Origin: Paramecium primaurelia
Lineage: Eukaryota > Ciliophora > Oligohymenophorea > Peniculida > Parameciidae
Assembly (NCBI GenBank): GCA_905182975.1
Contig: CAJJDM010000004.1
Span: 912,428-976,427 of the forward strand
Length of the DNA: 64,000 bases
Reading direction: 5' to 3'
Below are positions 13,629-25,257 of the stretch, one piece after another. How positions within the stretch are numbered: position 1 is the first letter of the stretch; every line of letters begins with the position of its first letter. Position numbers and translations under genes: made by a program. The notes under the pieces were generated by a model, which searched no databases, was not told the origin of the DNA, and saw only the letters and a list, made by a program, of their open reading frames with translations.

Positions 13629-14623
13629 TCAATGCTTCTCAAATATATGATGAAGCAAATCTTAAACTAATAATATGATTATTGATTAAGGAGCCACTCT
13701 AGCAAAATAAACAGGTAATCCAACCCATAATCCTGTTATTCTCTCTCTTTATATTGTCTTTATAAAACAATCAAACACTCCTTAATAAGGATACTATCCA
13801 TTTTCTTAAACTTTCATTTTCTAAAGTTTAGTCTTCATATTATCAAAAGGTAAAGATAAAAAAGATGTAACAACACCAGCCCCAACAGAAGCCCTAATTA
13901 TTAATATTTATATGTACATTATTCGATCTGACATAGTTTCCTTTTTTCTTAAGAATATTTTCATACACCATTGTTTCATTTCATCATAAGTTGTTAATTA
14001 ACCAACTGTTATTGCTATTGCTCTTAATACTGTAGGTGTTGATCCTCTCCATAATGTTGACACTCCTTCCTCCTTTGTTATTCTATATAAAGCATCAAAA
14101 GCGTTTTTGTAATTTCTTCGTTCTGCAACTGGCAAAGTTGCATCTGCTTAAAATCTTACCAAACAAATATCTGTAGGATTACCAATCAAAGCTCCACATA
14201 AACCAGAAAATGATGATGCACACACTTTCTCAAAGAAACTTAGATCCCCTAAACAATTTATCAAATATTCTTACTTTTTTAATTGATCTTAACTTAATCT
14301 GCAATCACCTTGTATATTCCTAATCTTGCTGTAGCATAAGTCAATTGTCTAAGCATTGCAGATCCAAATCTATTAATATGATATAGCATTTCTAAATACC
14401 CTTAATAGAATCCTTTAAATCCTTCTACTCTATACATCTCTTTTGCCACTACAATAGGAGAAACCTTCATTGAACCATTACTTATCCCTTTACTTTCACT
14501 ATAAATCTAGAGTCTAACTTTCCATGTATCCAAAGGCATAATAACTGCAACTGCTGTACATCCTGAAATTCCTCCAAAAAGGAATGGCTTTATGTAAGAT
14601 GCTTTATTATTTGAATTAGACAT
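13629..14623 (-). CDS. mitochondrial carrier, oxoglutarate/malate type
   Basis: 314 residues in three exons; introns 14249..14274 and 13894..13917. Three carrier repeats are visible, with signatures PLDTWKVRLQ, NPTDICLVRFQAD and PFDNMKTKLQ. The leucine in the second signature, where most carriers have Lys, together with the following ADATLPVAERRNYKNAF and EEGVSTLWRG, is characteristic of the SLC25A11/dicarboxylate branch. Such carriers exchange 2-oxoglutarate for malate across the inner mitochondrial membrane. Start chosen at the Met followed by SNSNNKASYIKPF because it directly precedes the first helix. A possible upstream extension is described separately. It converges on the giant surface gene, with 86 nt between the stops. 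Confidence 0.9.
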
Positions 14624-15043
14624 ATAAATATTAATTCTGGCATTTATTATATTTTCTGCGACCTTTAAGTATTGAAATCATTGATATTTACAAAATCATA
14701 GAATCTTTGTTTAAAACAATGATCTTCATTACATTCTATATTTTAAACATTATTTACTATTCCATAATAATTTAATAACTGTTTATTGTACTATTCCATT
14801 CATTTAATTCATAATCAACTCTTATTATATGATAACAAGTACTTTTCATTGCTTATAAGTCAATCAAATAAGCTTAAGATGAATTACTTTGATTGATAAT
14901 GGATTATTAAAAATAATGTCATTGATTTATTGTCTAAATATTAATTCAGTCCATTAGATATTCATATATTGTATACAGATTCCATTATCTGGAGATTTAT
15001 AATAGTTTAAAAAATTACATAAATGATTACAAATATAAGATAA
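14624..15043. other. spacer upstream of the carrier, with doubtful extra exons
   Basis: 420 nt. On the minus strand a frame starting at 14854 (MKSTCYHIIR) can be joined by a GTTG..TAG intron (29 nt) to YNKQLLNYYGIVNNVQNI and, after a GTCG..CAG intron (26 nt), enters the carrier frame just before its Met. The peptide looks protein-like, but both introns start with GTT or GTC rather than the usual GTA, and carriers do not need such a leader. It may be a leader, a tiny separate gene or chance. The part from 14860 to 15043 shows nothing. Confidence 0.3.
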
Positions 15044-17021
15044 TCATTATGATGGATATTTTACTGTTTATTGAACTAACTCTTTTAAAAATTCTTATTA
15101 CTATAATCCCTGCCCCTGATTATTATTATTAATCTCACCAGTTTAAGGATGGTACTATTAATATTAATTTTGTGAATTTTATTGGATTGGAGATGGTTAA
15201 TTAGGATATTATAATTAAGGAGGATATATTAATTAAGGAGGATACAATAGTTGAGGAGGGAGTTGTTATTATTATGATTTTTATGGTTGTGAAAGTTGTT
15301 ATTGTTTTGATGATTATGGGTTTTATTACTATAATAATAATTTCTTACGATCGGTTGGCTTTGGAGATATATTCTATAATTTCATATACTGTATTATTTA
15401 ATTATGTAACTTAGCCAAGACTTATTTAGCTAAGAGAGCAGGATCATTTTTCACTTAATTGAAAGGAACAAATTAAACCAAATCTCTAACTAATATATTT
15501 CCTTTGCTATCTAAAATTTGATTGAATTAATTATTTAATACCGACATATTATCAAAATTGCCATTACCGATACCGATTATTATAATTGATAATGGTAAGT
15601 TGGAAGAAGCAATTATATCATCAATAAATACTTACATATCACTTACTTGTCCATCTGTGAGAATCATCAAAATCAAATAGTCTTAATTCCCCTAATTTTG
15701 TTTATATTAATTAGCTATATTCATTGCATTTTTCAAGTTTGGAGTTAATTAGGCTGGATCATCGAAAAGCAAATAAGGCAATGATTTTTTATAGCATTAA
15801 ACTATTTCATCTAAACCATATACTCTATTATAAATTATAAAAATATTACTCAGGATCATCTGGGTTATCATTAAGAGGGAATAAATGAAGAGTTTGATTA
15901 GTATTAATCAAATTCATTTTAGGTTTGCATCCAAAACCATAAAGAGATATCTTCTTAGTATTATCATAATTAATTAGAATTTCCACTAAACTAGTTATGG
16001 CTTACAAATATTGATTAGATCCTCCATTTTTTGGTATATAATGTAATGAATTTGGATCATTTTATTTACCATTTGATTTTGTATAATCAATTGCTATAAT
16101 AAATTTTAATTATTATCCTCCACTACAATAGTCTATAAATGTATAATTAGGATTATATAAAAATCTATTAAATTATAGAATTCCTGAGGATTCTTATTTT
16201 TTCATTTTATTTTTAAACTCCTTTTTTAATATCTTATTCTATATATTATACTCTATTAATTCATCTACACAAAATGATGTTTCTCCTAAATATAAATGCT
16301 TACCATTTTTTCTATGATCCCATAATTCAACTTTTATTTACATTTTATAATCACCATCGCATAAATGTAAAGATTTAAAATTTATTTCTTTCCATGTTGG
16401 TTCTTTTGTATCTTTAACAAACTCAGTTTCATAAACTAAAACAGGAATATTATCATCCTATACTAATCTATAGAATCTTAAAAATGGAGATGTTCCATGC
16501 CAAAACCAAAATCTAGTTTCTGGTATACCATAACTTGATAAAGTAAGATTTAATTCTTCTTTTATTTACTTAACTATATTTGCTTAAATAATAAAATTTC
16601 CACTCCTTCTTCCAGAAATATTAACTAAATCTCCTATCAAAATTTGATCTTTTGAACCAGCTATTATAGCAACTGTAGTTTCTGCAATACCAATAATCTA
16701 TAACATTAATAAATAATTTACTTTAGATTAAGTTGAATTGATGAAATGATGTACTTCTAGCTTTAAATGTTATTAAACTTCAAAATGATATTCCAATAAT
16801 ATTGATGTTGTAAAATTAGGATTCATAGTATTTTTAATCAATTCTGTTTATCCAATTTAAGTCCCTTTATAAATTTTTATACTCTTACAATAGTTATTGT
16901 TTTTTTTATAGATTATAACATAAGGATTATAGTCTGATACAGTATCTAGATCATCTAATTATCTACAACTTATAAACATTTCTAATTTTTCATTTATTTC
17001 AAAACATTCATTCTGATTCAT
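15044..17021 (-). CDS. copine (C2A-C2B-vWA)
   Basis: 650 residues, one intron at 15825..15849. Residues ~10-130 form a C2A domain (MFISCRQLDDLDTVSDYNPY), the next ~140 a C2B domain (FLRFYRLVQDDNIPVLVYE). Then comes the copine core: FIDYCSGGQQLKFIIAIDYT begins the von Willebrand A fold, with MIDAS residues DYTKS and later ILTDGQVSD and IIIIGIGNGNFDNM. The C-terminal ~100 residues are Gln/Pro/Tyr-rich. Copines bind membranes in a Ca2+-dependent way and recruit partners through the A domain. C2A lacks some of the usual Asp residues, so its Ca2+ dependence is uncertain. It lies 67 nt downstream of a second copine in the same orientation: a tandem pair with clearly diverged sequences. Confidence 0.93.
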
Positions 17022-17088
17022 TGGTATAATATTATATAAAAACTATGATGAAAGTATGTAGAATAAAATTATTAATATATAATGAATG

Positions 17089-19358
17089 TCAATGATTTTC
17101 TTTTTAATTTGAATTATATTATGCCCTTTCTTCATCTCTTTAAATATGTTCTTATTATTAATCATCATTATCAATAAGAGGAAAAGATACATCTGAATGT
17201 TATCTTTATTTATTTATATCTGGATGTTCAATTATATGAGATATCGATTATATTGGTTATATATTATTTCCTTAAATCATTTATGTATTATTATGATTAG
17301 ACATCAATCCATTTAAAAATGTGCTTTATTGAATATTATTCTAAGTTTATTAATCTTAATTAAGATTATATAGATTTTGAGAAGTATATGGTTACTTAAA
17401 ATTCTCTTATTCAGTTTATAATGGATTCTACACATTATTATAAATTTGATGATAGAGATGTTATCCAAATACTTATTGCCCCTTACCTTAATCTAATTAT
17501 TATTAAAATAAAAATGGTTATTGTTGCATAAATTATTACTAATTCTAAGTTACAATAGTTCTTTCATCTGGTTAATATTCTTCATCTGCTTCTCCCAAAA
17601 GACGTTTTAATGTATTCTATCTTTATATTCCTTTAGGTTAATAGTATTAATCAAATTAATAGTTTTAAACAATGAAAGGTTATTATTTCTATTCTCGATT
17701 TCCTGGCATTTTTCCAATAGTTGACATATAATTAACAACTTAATCTGGTAATTCTGATAACACTTCTTAAGCAAATTTCTTTTATTCATTTTTATAATTA
17801 TTAAAAACTACAAATTTAACTAAATCTCTTGTTGCCTTTCTACCTTATGAATCAATTTCATTTAATTCATTATTATTCAATCTTTCCATTAATGTAAAAT
17901 CAGCATCTCCAATACCAATAATAATAATTGAAATTGGTAATTCACAACAATCTACTATCATTTCAAATGAACCATCAAAATCACTTATAATACCATCTGT
18001 TAAAATAGCCAATACAACATATTTTTCACTTCCTGCATCTTTAAATCCTTTAGCTGTTTTCATTGCTTCTTTTAATGTTGGTCTAAATAATGTAGGTCCA
18101 GAAAATTTAACTGTTCCAACAAAATTTCTATAAGTTTGAAATAATCCTAATATATTTACAACTCTATTATATATATTTAATATTTTACTCTGGATCTTCT
18201 AAATTATGATTCAAAGGATAACAATGATGTGCTTTACCATTCATTTCAAATCCAAAACCAAATAAAGGAACTCTTTTATCATGATCATATTAAATTAAGA
18301 TTTCTGAGACATTTCTTAATGCTTATTCATATTAACTAAGTCTTTTGTTAGTTACATCAAAATAATGTAAACTTTAAGGATTTGTAGGTTCTAAATTAGA
18401 ATCAGTAAAATCAATAGATATCATAAGATTCAATTATAAACCTTCCTATAAATATTATTCAAAAGTAGGTATTTCTCTAAATAGACATTTTTAAATGCTT
18501 AATTATCCTATTATAGATTAATTTCCCTTATGTTATAAATTTCTATAACCTTTCTTGTCTAACATTTAAGATATTGATAAATTGACAGATCCTATATAAA
18601 TATCATTGCTTCTTCCTTTATCATAAATATCTATTTATAATACAGCATCACTATCATTATTACAAATATCTCTAGCCATTTTTTTAATCTCAGGCCTATC
18701 ATATATATTTAAAATTGATACCAAGTTCTTCTTTCAGGATATTTAATAGGTTCAGATTGATATACTAAATTAGATTCATTAGTGTCTTGAAAGGTTCTTG
18801 AGATTTTAATATATGGTTAAGAGGGAGATAGATTGAAGATGCAACACTTCCTACTTAATGATTCAGCAGCTAAAGATAATAGATTAGTTTTACATAATAT
18901 CAACTCAACCATATCATTTTTATACTTCTAATATTCTCCAATGATTACTATTCTTCCAACTTTCTTACTTTTATTACAAATATCTGTATAATAGATCTAA
19001 TCCTTAGCTGCTAATAAAGTTTAAATGTTCACTTCTGTGTACCCAATTAACTGGAATATTTTTAAATTATTTACATGTCTCTTTTCTTATTGACAGTTAT
19101 AAACCTCAAATAAGACTTTATATGATATTTCGAATTAATAATTCAATTAGATAGATGTACTAAATTAAGGGTTTCTTTAATTTAATTAAATCTCTGTTTT
19201 ACCCTTTTCATTCCCTAAAAAATAAGTTTGTAATTCTTACATTTGTTATCAGCTTATTCTTTAACAATAACAACAGAATTTATTTCACTTACATTTTGAA
19301 TTGGATTTAACTCATAGCATTTGATTCTCACTACAAAGAACTTTTATTATGAACTCAT
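17089..19358 (-). CDS. copine with long Gln-rich tail
   Basis: 730 residues in four exons; introns 19215..19240, 18696..18721 and 18164..18188. C2A includes KWNEKGKTEIQLNQRNPQFS and QLNYQFEISYKVLFEVYN, the conserved end of copine C2A. C2B is shorter and diverged (SLSRKCCIFNLSPS to ISQMLDKKG). The A domain starts near GLQLNLMISIDFTDSN, with MIDAS residues DFTDS, then LAILTDGIISDFDG and SIIIIGIGDADFTLMERL. About 190 residues of Gln/Asn-rich tail follow. Upstream of its neighbour copine with the same third-intron position (before the A-domain segment reading VVNILG or VYGLDE), consistent with an old tandem duplication. Role as for copines generally: membrane-associated adaptor. Confidence 0.92.
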
Positions 19359-19529
19359 TAAAAAAAATATTATTTTAGAAACTTTTTTAAATAATTTTAT
19401 CATTTTATTTTTGACAAATTCTTATTTGATTTGTTAATTTAGTTTCTATTTTAAATTCTCTTTAACATTTTCAACAAAACAATTAGATTTATTGATATTA
19501 TTTAAAATATAATAATACTTAAACATTTA
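19359..19529. promoter_or_regulatory. divergent promoter region, 171 nt
   Basis: The only DNA between a copine read leftwards and a coiled-coil gene read rightwards, so it must contain both 5' flanks. It is T/A-rich with no motif that I can name. Confidence 0.5.
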
Positions 19530-20801
19530 ATGGAATAATTGCAGACTATATAATCTTTTTATGATTAACTAATCAAAGAATTAGAAAAGAAATTTGAAGA
19601 GAAATTATCATAACTTAACAAAAGGTATCATGTAATGGAAACCTCTTTGAAATAAAAGATAAAATTACTTGAAGCTGGAAAACATTAAAAATCAGAAGAT
19701 TTAGAAAAAGTAAAATTGAAAGCCAAAATATTCTCATTAGAAAAATAATTATAACAATTAGAATCTAGAGACAATATATTACATCGATCAGATTAAAAAT
19801 CAACTGAATCTTAAGCACCATAAGAAGTATTTTTGAGTGTATTAGATTCCGTATTTAAACAATTGGGAAATAATTTTGAATATCCTTAATTTCTATACCC
19901 ATAAATAGATAGTCTCATACCCAATTTAATTGAAATCTTACCTACTTCACTTAGTTTATTGTCAGACATGACCTTTTTACTATTTAAAACAAAATTTTAT
20001 CATAACTTTTTAGCAATTCCTCACAGTATTATATATTAACTATATATTAAAGATAAATAATTATAGGAAGATAGAATCAAATTAAAAAGTATAGAATAAC
20101 ATGTTAATGAAATTATGTTTTGTGGTGGATGTCATTAAAATTTTGAAATTTGTTTTAATCCTTAAACAGAAGAATGGAAAAAAAAGATTTTAGAAAAAGA
20201 AATTGATAAACCTATTATCTAACCTCATACTTTATAATTAACATAAAGCACAATCATATAAAATTATATTATCAAAGCTGCAAAATAAAAATTAGAATCT
20301 ACTTATACTAAAGTTATAAGAGACAATAATTAAATTCCTCATTTGAATTTTTATTAATAACTTAAATAGAAACATGTGTTATTTGAAAGATTAAATTGTG
20401 TCATTCTTCTTTTGATTCTTTCCTTTACTAAAGATAATATTATCTATGCTTTAAATAATATTACTTAAGATTTAAGAATAGATGTATCATTAATTATTAT
20501 TTAAATTAGAATTAAATATTACTTTAGTAATTAATTTAATAGATTCATAAGAAAGATCTTGGTATTTATCATTTATATTTATATTTAGATATGTTAATAT
20601 TATTTAAATTGAAAGATTATGGATCTGATATAGAATTATAATATGCTAGTGTCAATTATATCTAAGAATTAAATAAAAAAGGAATTAAATTGTAATTCTT
20701 ATAATATAAATCTTAGTCCTTAATCTGAATAATACTTAAAAGAACATATTAAGACTGGAATGGATTAAGAATTAATTTAGATGATATAATAATTAGAATG
20801 A
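19530..20801 (+). CDS. coiled-coil and helical-repeat protein, unknown
   Basis: 406 residues; introns 20484..20509 and 20692..20716. Residues ~1-85 are a strong coiled coil (Glu/Lys/Leu/Gln heptads). The middle is hydrophobic and helical, with FCGGCHQNFEICF, a pair of close Cys that might bind metal or form disulphides. The C-terminal ~130 residues (ERLNCVILLLILSF, LLQQLIQQIHKKDLG, LYLYLDMLILFKLKDYG) look like armadillo/HEAT-type helices. I do not recognise the family. Without the second intron the frame would end 25 codons earlier at TGA 20726; the spliced end (EHIKTGMDQELIQMIQQLE) is more protein-like, so it was preferred. Confidence 0.68.
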
Positions 20802-21194
20802 AAACATTAAAATATTTATATATATATATGAAAAAATATTTAGAAATAATAATTTTATATTTCTTCTTTAGGTTATCTTATAAGATTATAACACTTAAAT
20901 AATGAAGAATTATAAAATTTCTAATTATTTCAAAAAAGAATTAAAGATAATTTATCTATTTTATTAAATTGTTTACTATAACATCTTCATAAACTTTTTA
21001 TTTTTCTTAATATATAAGAGATTTATATAGTAATATATATTTATGAAGTGACTATTAATATACAATTTCGTTTTTTTCCATATTCTATATTGAATTTTTT
21101 GGAGATTTTAAAATCAATCAGATTTTATTCAGAAAAATAACATCTTTTTATTTGGATATGGGATTATTCAAATAATAATTAATAATACACAATA
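20802..21194. other. intergenic, 393 nt
   Basis: AT-rich spacer between two rightward genes. No open frame with protein-like composition and no motif recognised. Confidence 0.6.
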
Positions 21195-22328
21195 ATGATA
21201 AATGTGCTTTTATTGTCCATTATCTATATGGCATATTCTTAAAGGGAATAAGCTATCTGCAATTAAGAAATATACTTAGATCTTGATGTTGATGAAGAAA
21301 TAGTAGATCATGCCAAACAAAATGGTACTGATATAGTATTAACAACATCAAAATTCTTTTTGTTGGATGATGGATTAAATATTTTGAATACATACACAAC
21401 TCCTAATAATGGAACACATATCTGTAATCTAGTATCAGGTCATCCACTTTAAAGTTTGTTCTTGTTAGCCTGTTAATCAGAAGGAAGATCACCATTCTTT
21501 GTAGCTTACAAATAAACTTCAAATAATTCATATTCAGTTTTTGGTGAATATTAAGGTGTTCCAACAATATCAGAAGTTTTTAATAAATTTGCAATCGTTG
21601 GAAATACATTAATTATCCCATAAAAAAATAAATTAGTTTTTTTCACAACAGTAATTCAAGCCACTTCTTGGTACATTCGTACAACTGCATATACTTTGGA
21701 TGCTTAATTTTTTAATACATCAAGCTTGAATATTACTGATTTTAGTTTATCATCATACGAATTAGATCAACAAACCTATTACAGAATATTAACTTTAGAT
21801 TATGAAAATGGTGTTTTTTGGGCTGATGCAATATCTAGATCAAATAATTTGATTCCATTTAATAATGGATTTATTAATGTAAAATAAAGTTTCTATATTC
21901 CATATTCTTCTAGATTCAGATAAGTTACTCCTGTTAAAGTATCTTAGAATATTACTTAATTTATTATATAAACCTATGCTGATAGTAGTTTTTAAATTGA
22001 ATATTCAATTAATAATTCCTATCTCTAATTATTGACAACTTTAAATAGATATAAAGATTGGAATCCATTTTCATCAATTAGAACTAATAATAACATAGTT
22101 GCTGTTCCTTATTAAAATTATCAAAAAACAGTTGTGATTAATTTGTTTAATATTGGATTTAGATTGAATGATTAATAAACTAACTTAAAGTAAGAACCAA
22201 CAGATTTATTGATTTCAGCTTCAATAGAAAACTTAATTTTATATTTTACATCAGAAACATAATTAGTTTATAGAAGTGATTTCGATACTCTAACATTATG
22301 TACCTTATCTAACTATAAAGTTGAATGA
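21195..22328 (+). CDS. secreted protein of unknown family
   Basis: 377 residues, no introns. MINVLLLSIIYMAYS is a signal peptide. The rest has no second hydrophobic segment, so it should be secreted or luminal. Several N-x-S/T sequons (NGT, NNGT, NTSS, NIT, NNS) fit N-glycosylation. The chain alternates short beta-like stretches and turns (SKFFLLDDGLNILNTYTT, SEVFNKFAIVGNTLIIPQKN, ENLILYFTSETQLVYRS), reminiscent of a beta-propeller of six or seven blades, but there is no signature to name it. Six Cys residues are spread out. It is followed 68 nt later by the SHIPPO gene. Confidence 0.72.
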
Positions 22329-22396
22329 TAATGATAATTATTATTATTAACAAATGTACAAAATAAACACTTAATAAATATTTTTATTAAATATAT

Positions 22397-23265
22397 ATGA
22401 ATACCTCTTTTGAATAAATTAATCGATCACCTTTAAATAGATCTGTTTCAAAAGCTCTCTATTCATTTCCAAAAGCTAATCGTTTCAAAGAGTTTAAGGA
22501 TAAACCGTAACTATATTTGGTTTATCATTAGATGTCCAAATATTTATAATATTCCATCTATGATGAGCAAACGTAGTGCTGGAATAGGATATGGATAAAA
22601 ATCAAATTTTATTTAGGAAAGCATAACTCCAGGACCCAATAATTATGAAATCAAAACTACTCTTAATGTTAGTAACGGTTGGACTATGCCAGTTGGTAGA
22701 GATGTATTGATAATAAATTTAATCTTAGAAAGGGAATAAATATGAAGGTATCTTTATTGGACTTATTTAAAAAACTCCTGGACCTGGAGAATATGAATAA
22801 AAGGATACTAAATCTCCTATTAAGTATACTATAAGAATGAGAACTGAAAGTCAAAAAGATAAGGATAGAAAACCAGGACCGTAAGTCTTATTAATATTTT
22901 AGAGGATAATATAATTTACCATCAGCACTCAATGAAACAGGAAAATATAAAATTAGCAAATTTAGAGAGTAAAATAATTTATTTTATCTAGTTCTGGAGC
23001 AATTATTCTTTCACCTTAAAAATCTAAAAGTTTTCGATTTTCACCAGCAAAAGATCCATCACCAGGACCTGGGGATTATGCTCATTTAGGAGATATTGAT
23101 CCAAAAGGATTGTATTATTGTTCCAAATTTGCAGATACAAAATCTACAATATTTACAAGAACTAAGAGAGAATTAACTAAAATTAGAGCAGAATCTCCAG
23201 GACCTGGGGCTTATAGATTACCTTCAGAATTTGGGTATTTAGATAAATTATGTTAGTCACTATGA
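22397..23265 (+). CDS. SHIPPO-repeat protein (ODF3/STPG-like)
   Basis: 257 residues in five exons; introns 22507..22531, 22704..22728, 22881..22902 and 22969..22991. Five PGP-type repeats are visible: TPGPNNYEI, TPGPGEYEQ, KPGPGQYNL, SPGPGDYAH and SPGPGAYRL, spaced 30-60 residues apart, with an extra CPNIYNIPS near the start. This is the STPG/SHIPPO repeat of outer dense fibre protein 3 and related proteins, several of which lie inside doublet microtubules of cilia. A ciliary or basal-body structural role is therefore likely in a ciliate. It converges on a CFAP97-like gene, another ciliary family. Confidence 0.88.
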
Positions 23266-23462
23266 AAAACCGAATAAATGATTTTATTATAATTTTGGCA
23301 TCGTCTTTCTTTATGGTTCAATACGCAATCTCTATAATTAAGTTAGCTAAGTAAGGCCATTAGTTTTAGTCTTTTTTTGTGAGAGACTTTATACAATCTT
23401 CGAAATTCTCTGTTTGTTGTCTGTTCTGGATATACGAAACTTAAGTTCTTGAGTTCTCTTAA

Positions 23463-23923
23463 TCATTTTCTTGGGTACCTCCTAAAATCACGCATTAAAG
23501 TATCTTTGTTCTTGAATGTTCCTTGAGTGGATTACAATCTCTTCATTAGCTTCTAGTTTTCATCAACGATTTTCATAGCTTCTTTTTTCCTTTTTGGTAA
23601 ATTCAAAGATCTAATTGAACTAGCAGAATGTTATCTTGTAGATGGTTTAATTTTAATAATTCTATCCAATATTTTGCTATTTTCTTAATACAAAATTTTA
23701 TCTCTCATCTATTGAATAGATGCTTTACTGTTATACTGATTCGTTTTAATTTTCTATAGTTTATTTGAATCCATATGAAATTACTAATATTGTAAAAATG
23801 TACCTTTTTAGATGAACTTCTGTCACTAGCTATCATTTATACTCTTTCTCTATGTGATTTGAATCTTTCATATTAACAAACTGAGTTAATTATATTTTGT
23901 TCAATGTATTTTGGAGCTATCAT
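23463..23923 (-). CDS. CFAP97-like ciliary protein
   Basis: 146 residues, intron 23784..23803. The core matches the CFAP97/Hemingway pattern: two 'EN' helices, ILYQENSKILDRIIKIKPS and EAMKIVDENQKLMKRLQS, joined by SIRSLNLPKRKK, then TLMRDFRRY. Members are needed for normal axonemes and ciliary motility in animals. The C-terminus is uncertain. The plain frame stops at TGA 23463..23465. If GTACCC..TCAAG (23448..23478, 31 nt) were an intron, the frame would continue to a stop at 23318..23320, ending 52 nt from the convergent SHIPPO stop. The shorter model needs fewer assumptions. Start is 26 nt downstream of the previous minus-strand stop. Confidence 0.65.
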
Positions 23924-23949
23924 TTATAAATATATAAATTATATAATAA

Positions 23950-25224
23950 TCATTAATAGTAATCATAATCTTTTATAGTATTAAAATTAGAATTTAAATT
24001 TTTAATAGCAAATCTTTACATTCTGACTTTTATCAAATTAGGTTACAAGACTTCTTCAAATATATGTACTGTATTTTCCAATTAAATAGAATTAGGATCT
24101 ATAAAGAGATATTTTTCAGTCATATTATGATGTAAAGACATCTAAGATTTTCGTTTATTTTTGAATTGAAACTTAACCTTATTTTTTAATAATAAATATA
24201 GTTTAATACGAGATCTACATTTAGCAAAATAATTTTTGATTCTCTTTGCTTTTTAATTCTATTTACTTATATGTAAAAAATGTTCATTCAATCTTAATAA
24301 TTCAAAAACTTTGAAAAGAATCAAACTTTCTTAATTACTTTATTAAATATTAAAATCAGCACCATCATTTTATTATTCATCTATTTATGTTAAACAAAAA
24401 TCTATTCCTTTTTTAAATTATAATGAATCATAATCTATAATCTTATTGTTACTTCTAATTTTACTAATTGCTGATTTATCTATCAATGCAGTAGTATAAT
24501 CTTAAAATCGTTCCCATTAAAATGAAAATGCTTAAAATATATTTTATAATGTAATTATTGGTTCTCTTTCTAACCATCTACTTTAAAATCTAAACATCTA
24601 ATATTAATTTATAATTTATACATCATCTATATACTTCACAATTTCAACCAAACCAGAAATAAATTATTATAATAACTCATATCTAATTTAATCTAAACTA
24701 AATCCACAACCTAATCCTAATTCTTTTATATAAGTATAAAATTCTTCTAAATGAATATTTTTTTATCTAAGTAATTCAACATTTTTAAGAAACTAAGTAT
24801 GATTATGTTTATTATCAAAAAAGTCTTATTTAAGTGTAAAAATAGAAATAACCTTACGTTTATCAATCTCAATTTGCTTTATATCATACATTTCATCTTA
24901 ATATTAAAATTCCTCTTCCATTGATTCTATTGACAACTGTAATTAATCTTCTTTCTCTGGTGGCTAAGTCAACTCATCTTCTACTCTTTATTTTCTACTA
25001 ATCCTCATTGTGTGTAATTTTATTTAATTGAAACGTTCAATTTAAGGTGGCTCATCAATAGAATCTAAACAATCAAAAAATTCATCTTGCTCTGGAATAT
25101 CAAAATCAATATCATGTTCATAACGAAAATACTCATTCTAATCTAAATCCTATTTAATATATTCTTAAACAATATCTAAATCAAGATATTTTGAATCAGT
25201 ACTAACCTTTCTATGCTATTACAT
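23950..25224 (-). CDS. hypothetical protein, 424 residues
   Basis: Intronless frame. The first ~120 residues are acidic and probably disordered (FDIPEQDEFFDCLDSIDEPP, KEDQLQLSIESMEEEFQ). The rest is helical with many charged and aromatic residues, including ISIFTLKQDFFDNKHNHTQF, GLGCGFSLDQIRYELLQQF and a basic patch KQNQKAKRIKNYFAKCRSRI. No signal peptide or membrane segment. The basic helix could be an IQ-like or nucleic-acid-binding element, but that is a guess; I do not recognise the family. Start is the first Met of the frame; upstream is a 33-nt spacer to the kinase gene. Confidence 0.65.
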
Positions 25225-25257
25225 TAGTGAAAATAATATATAAAAAATATAATTTAT

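Noticed and set aside
13894..14274. Loss of a key basic residue in the second carrier signature (PTDICLVR)
   Set aside because: Leucine at this position is normal for the oxoglutarate/malate carrier branch, so it supports the call rather than marking a defect.
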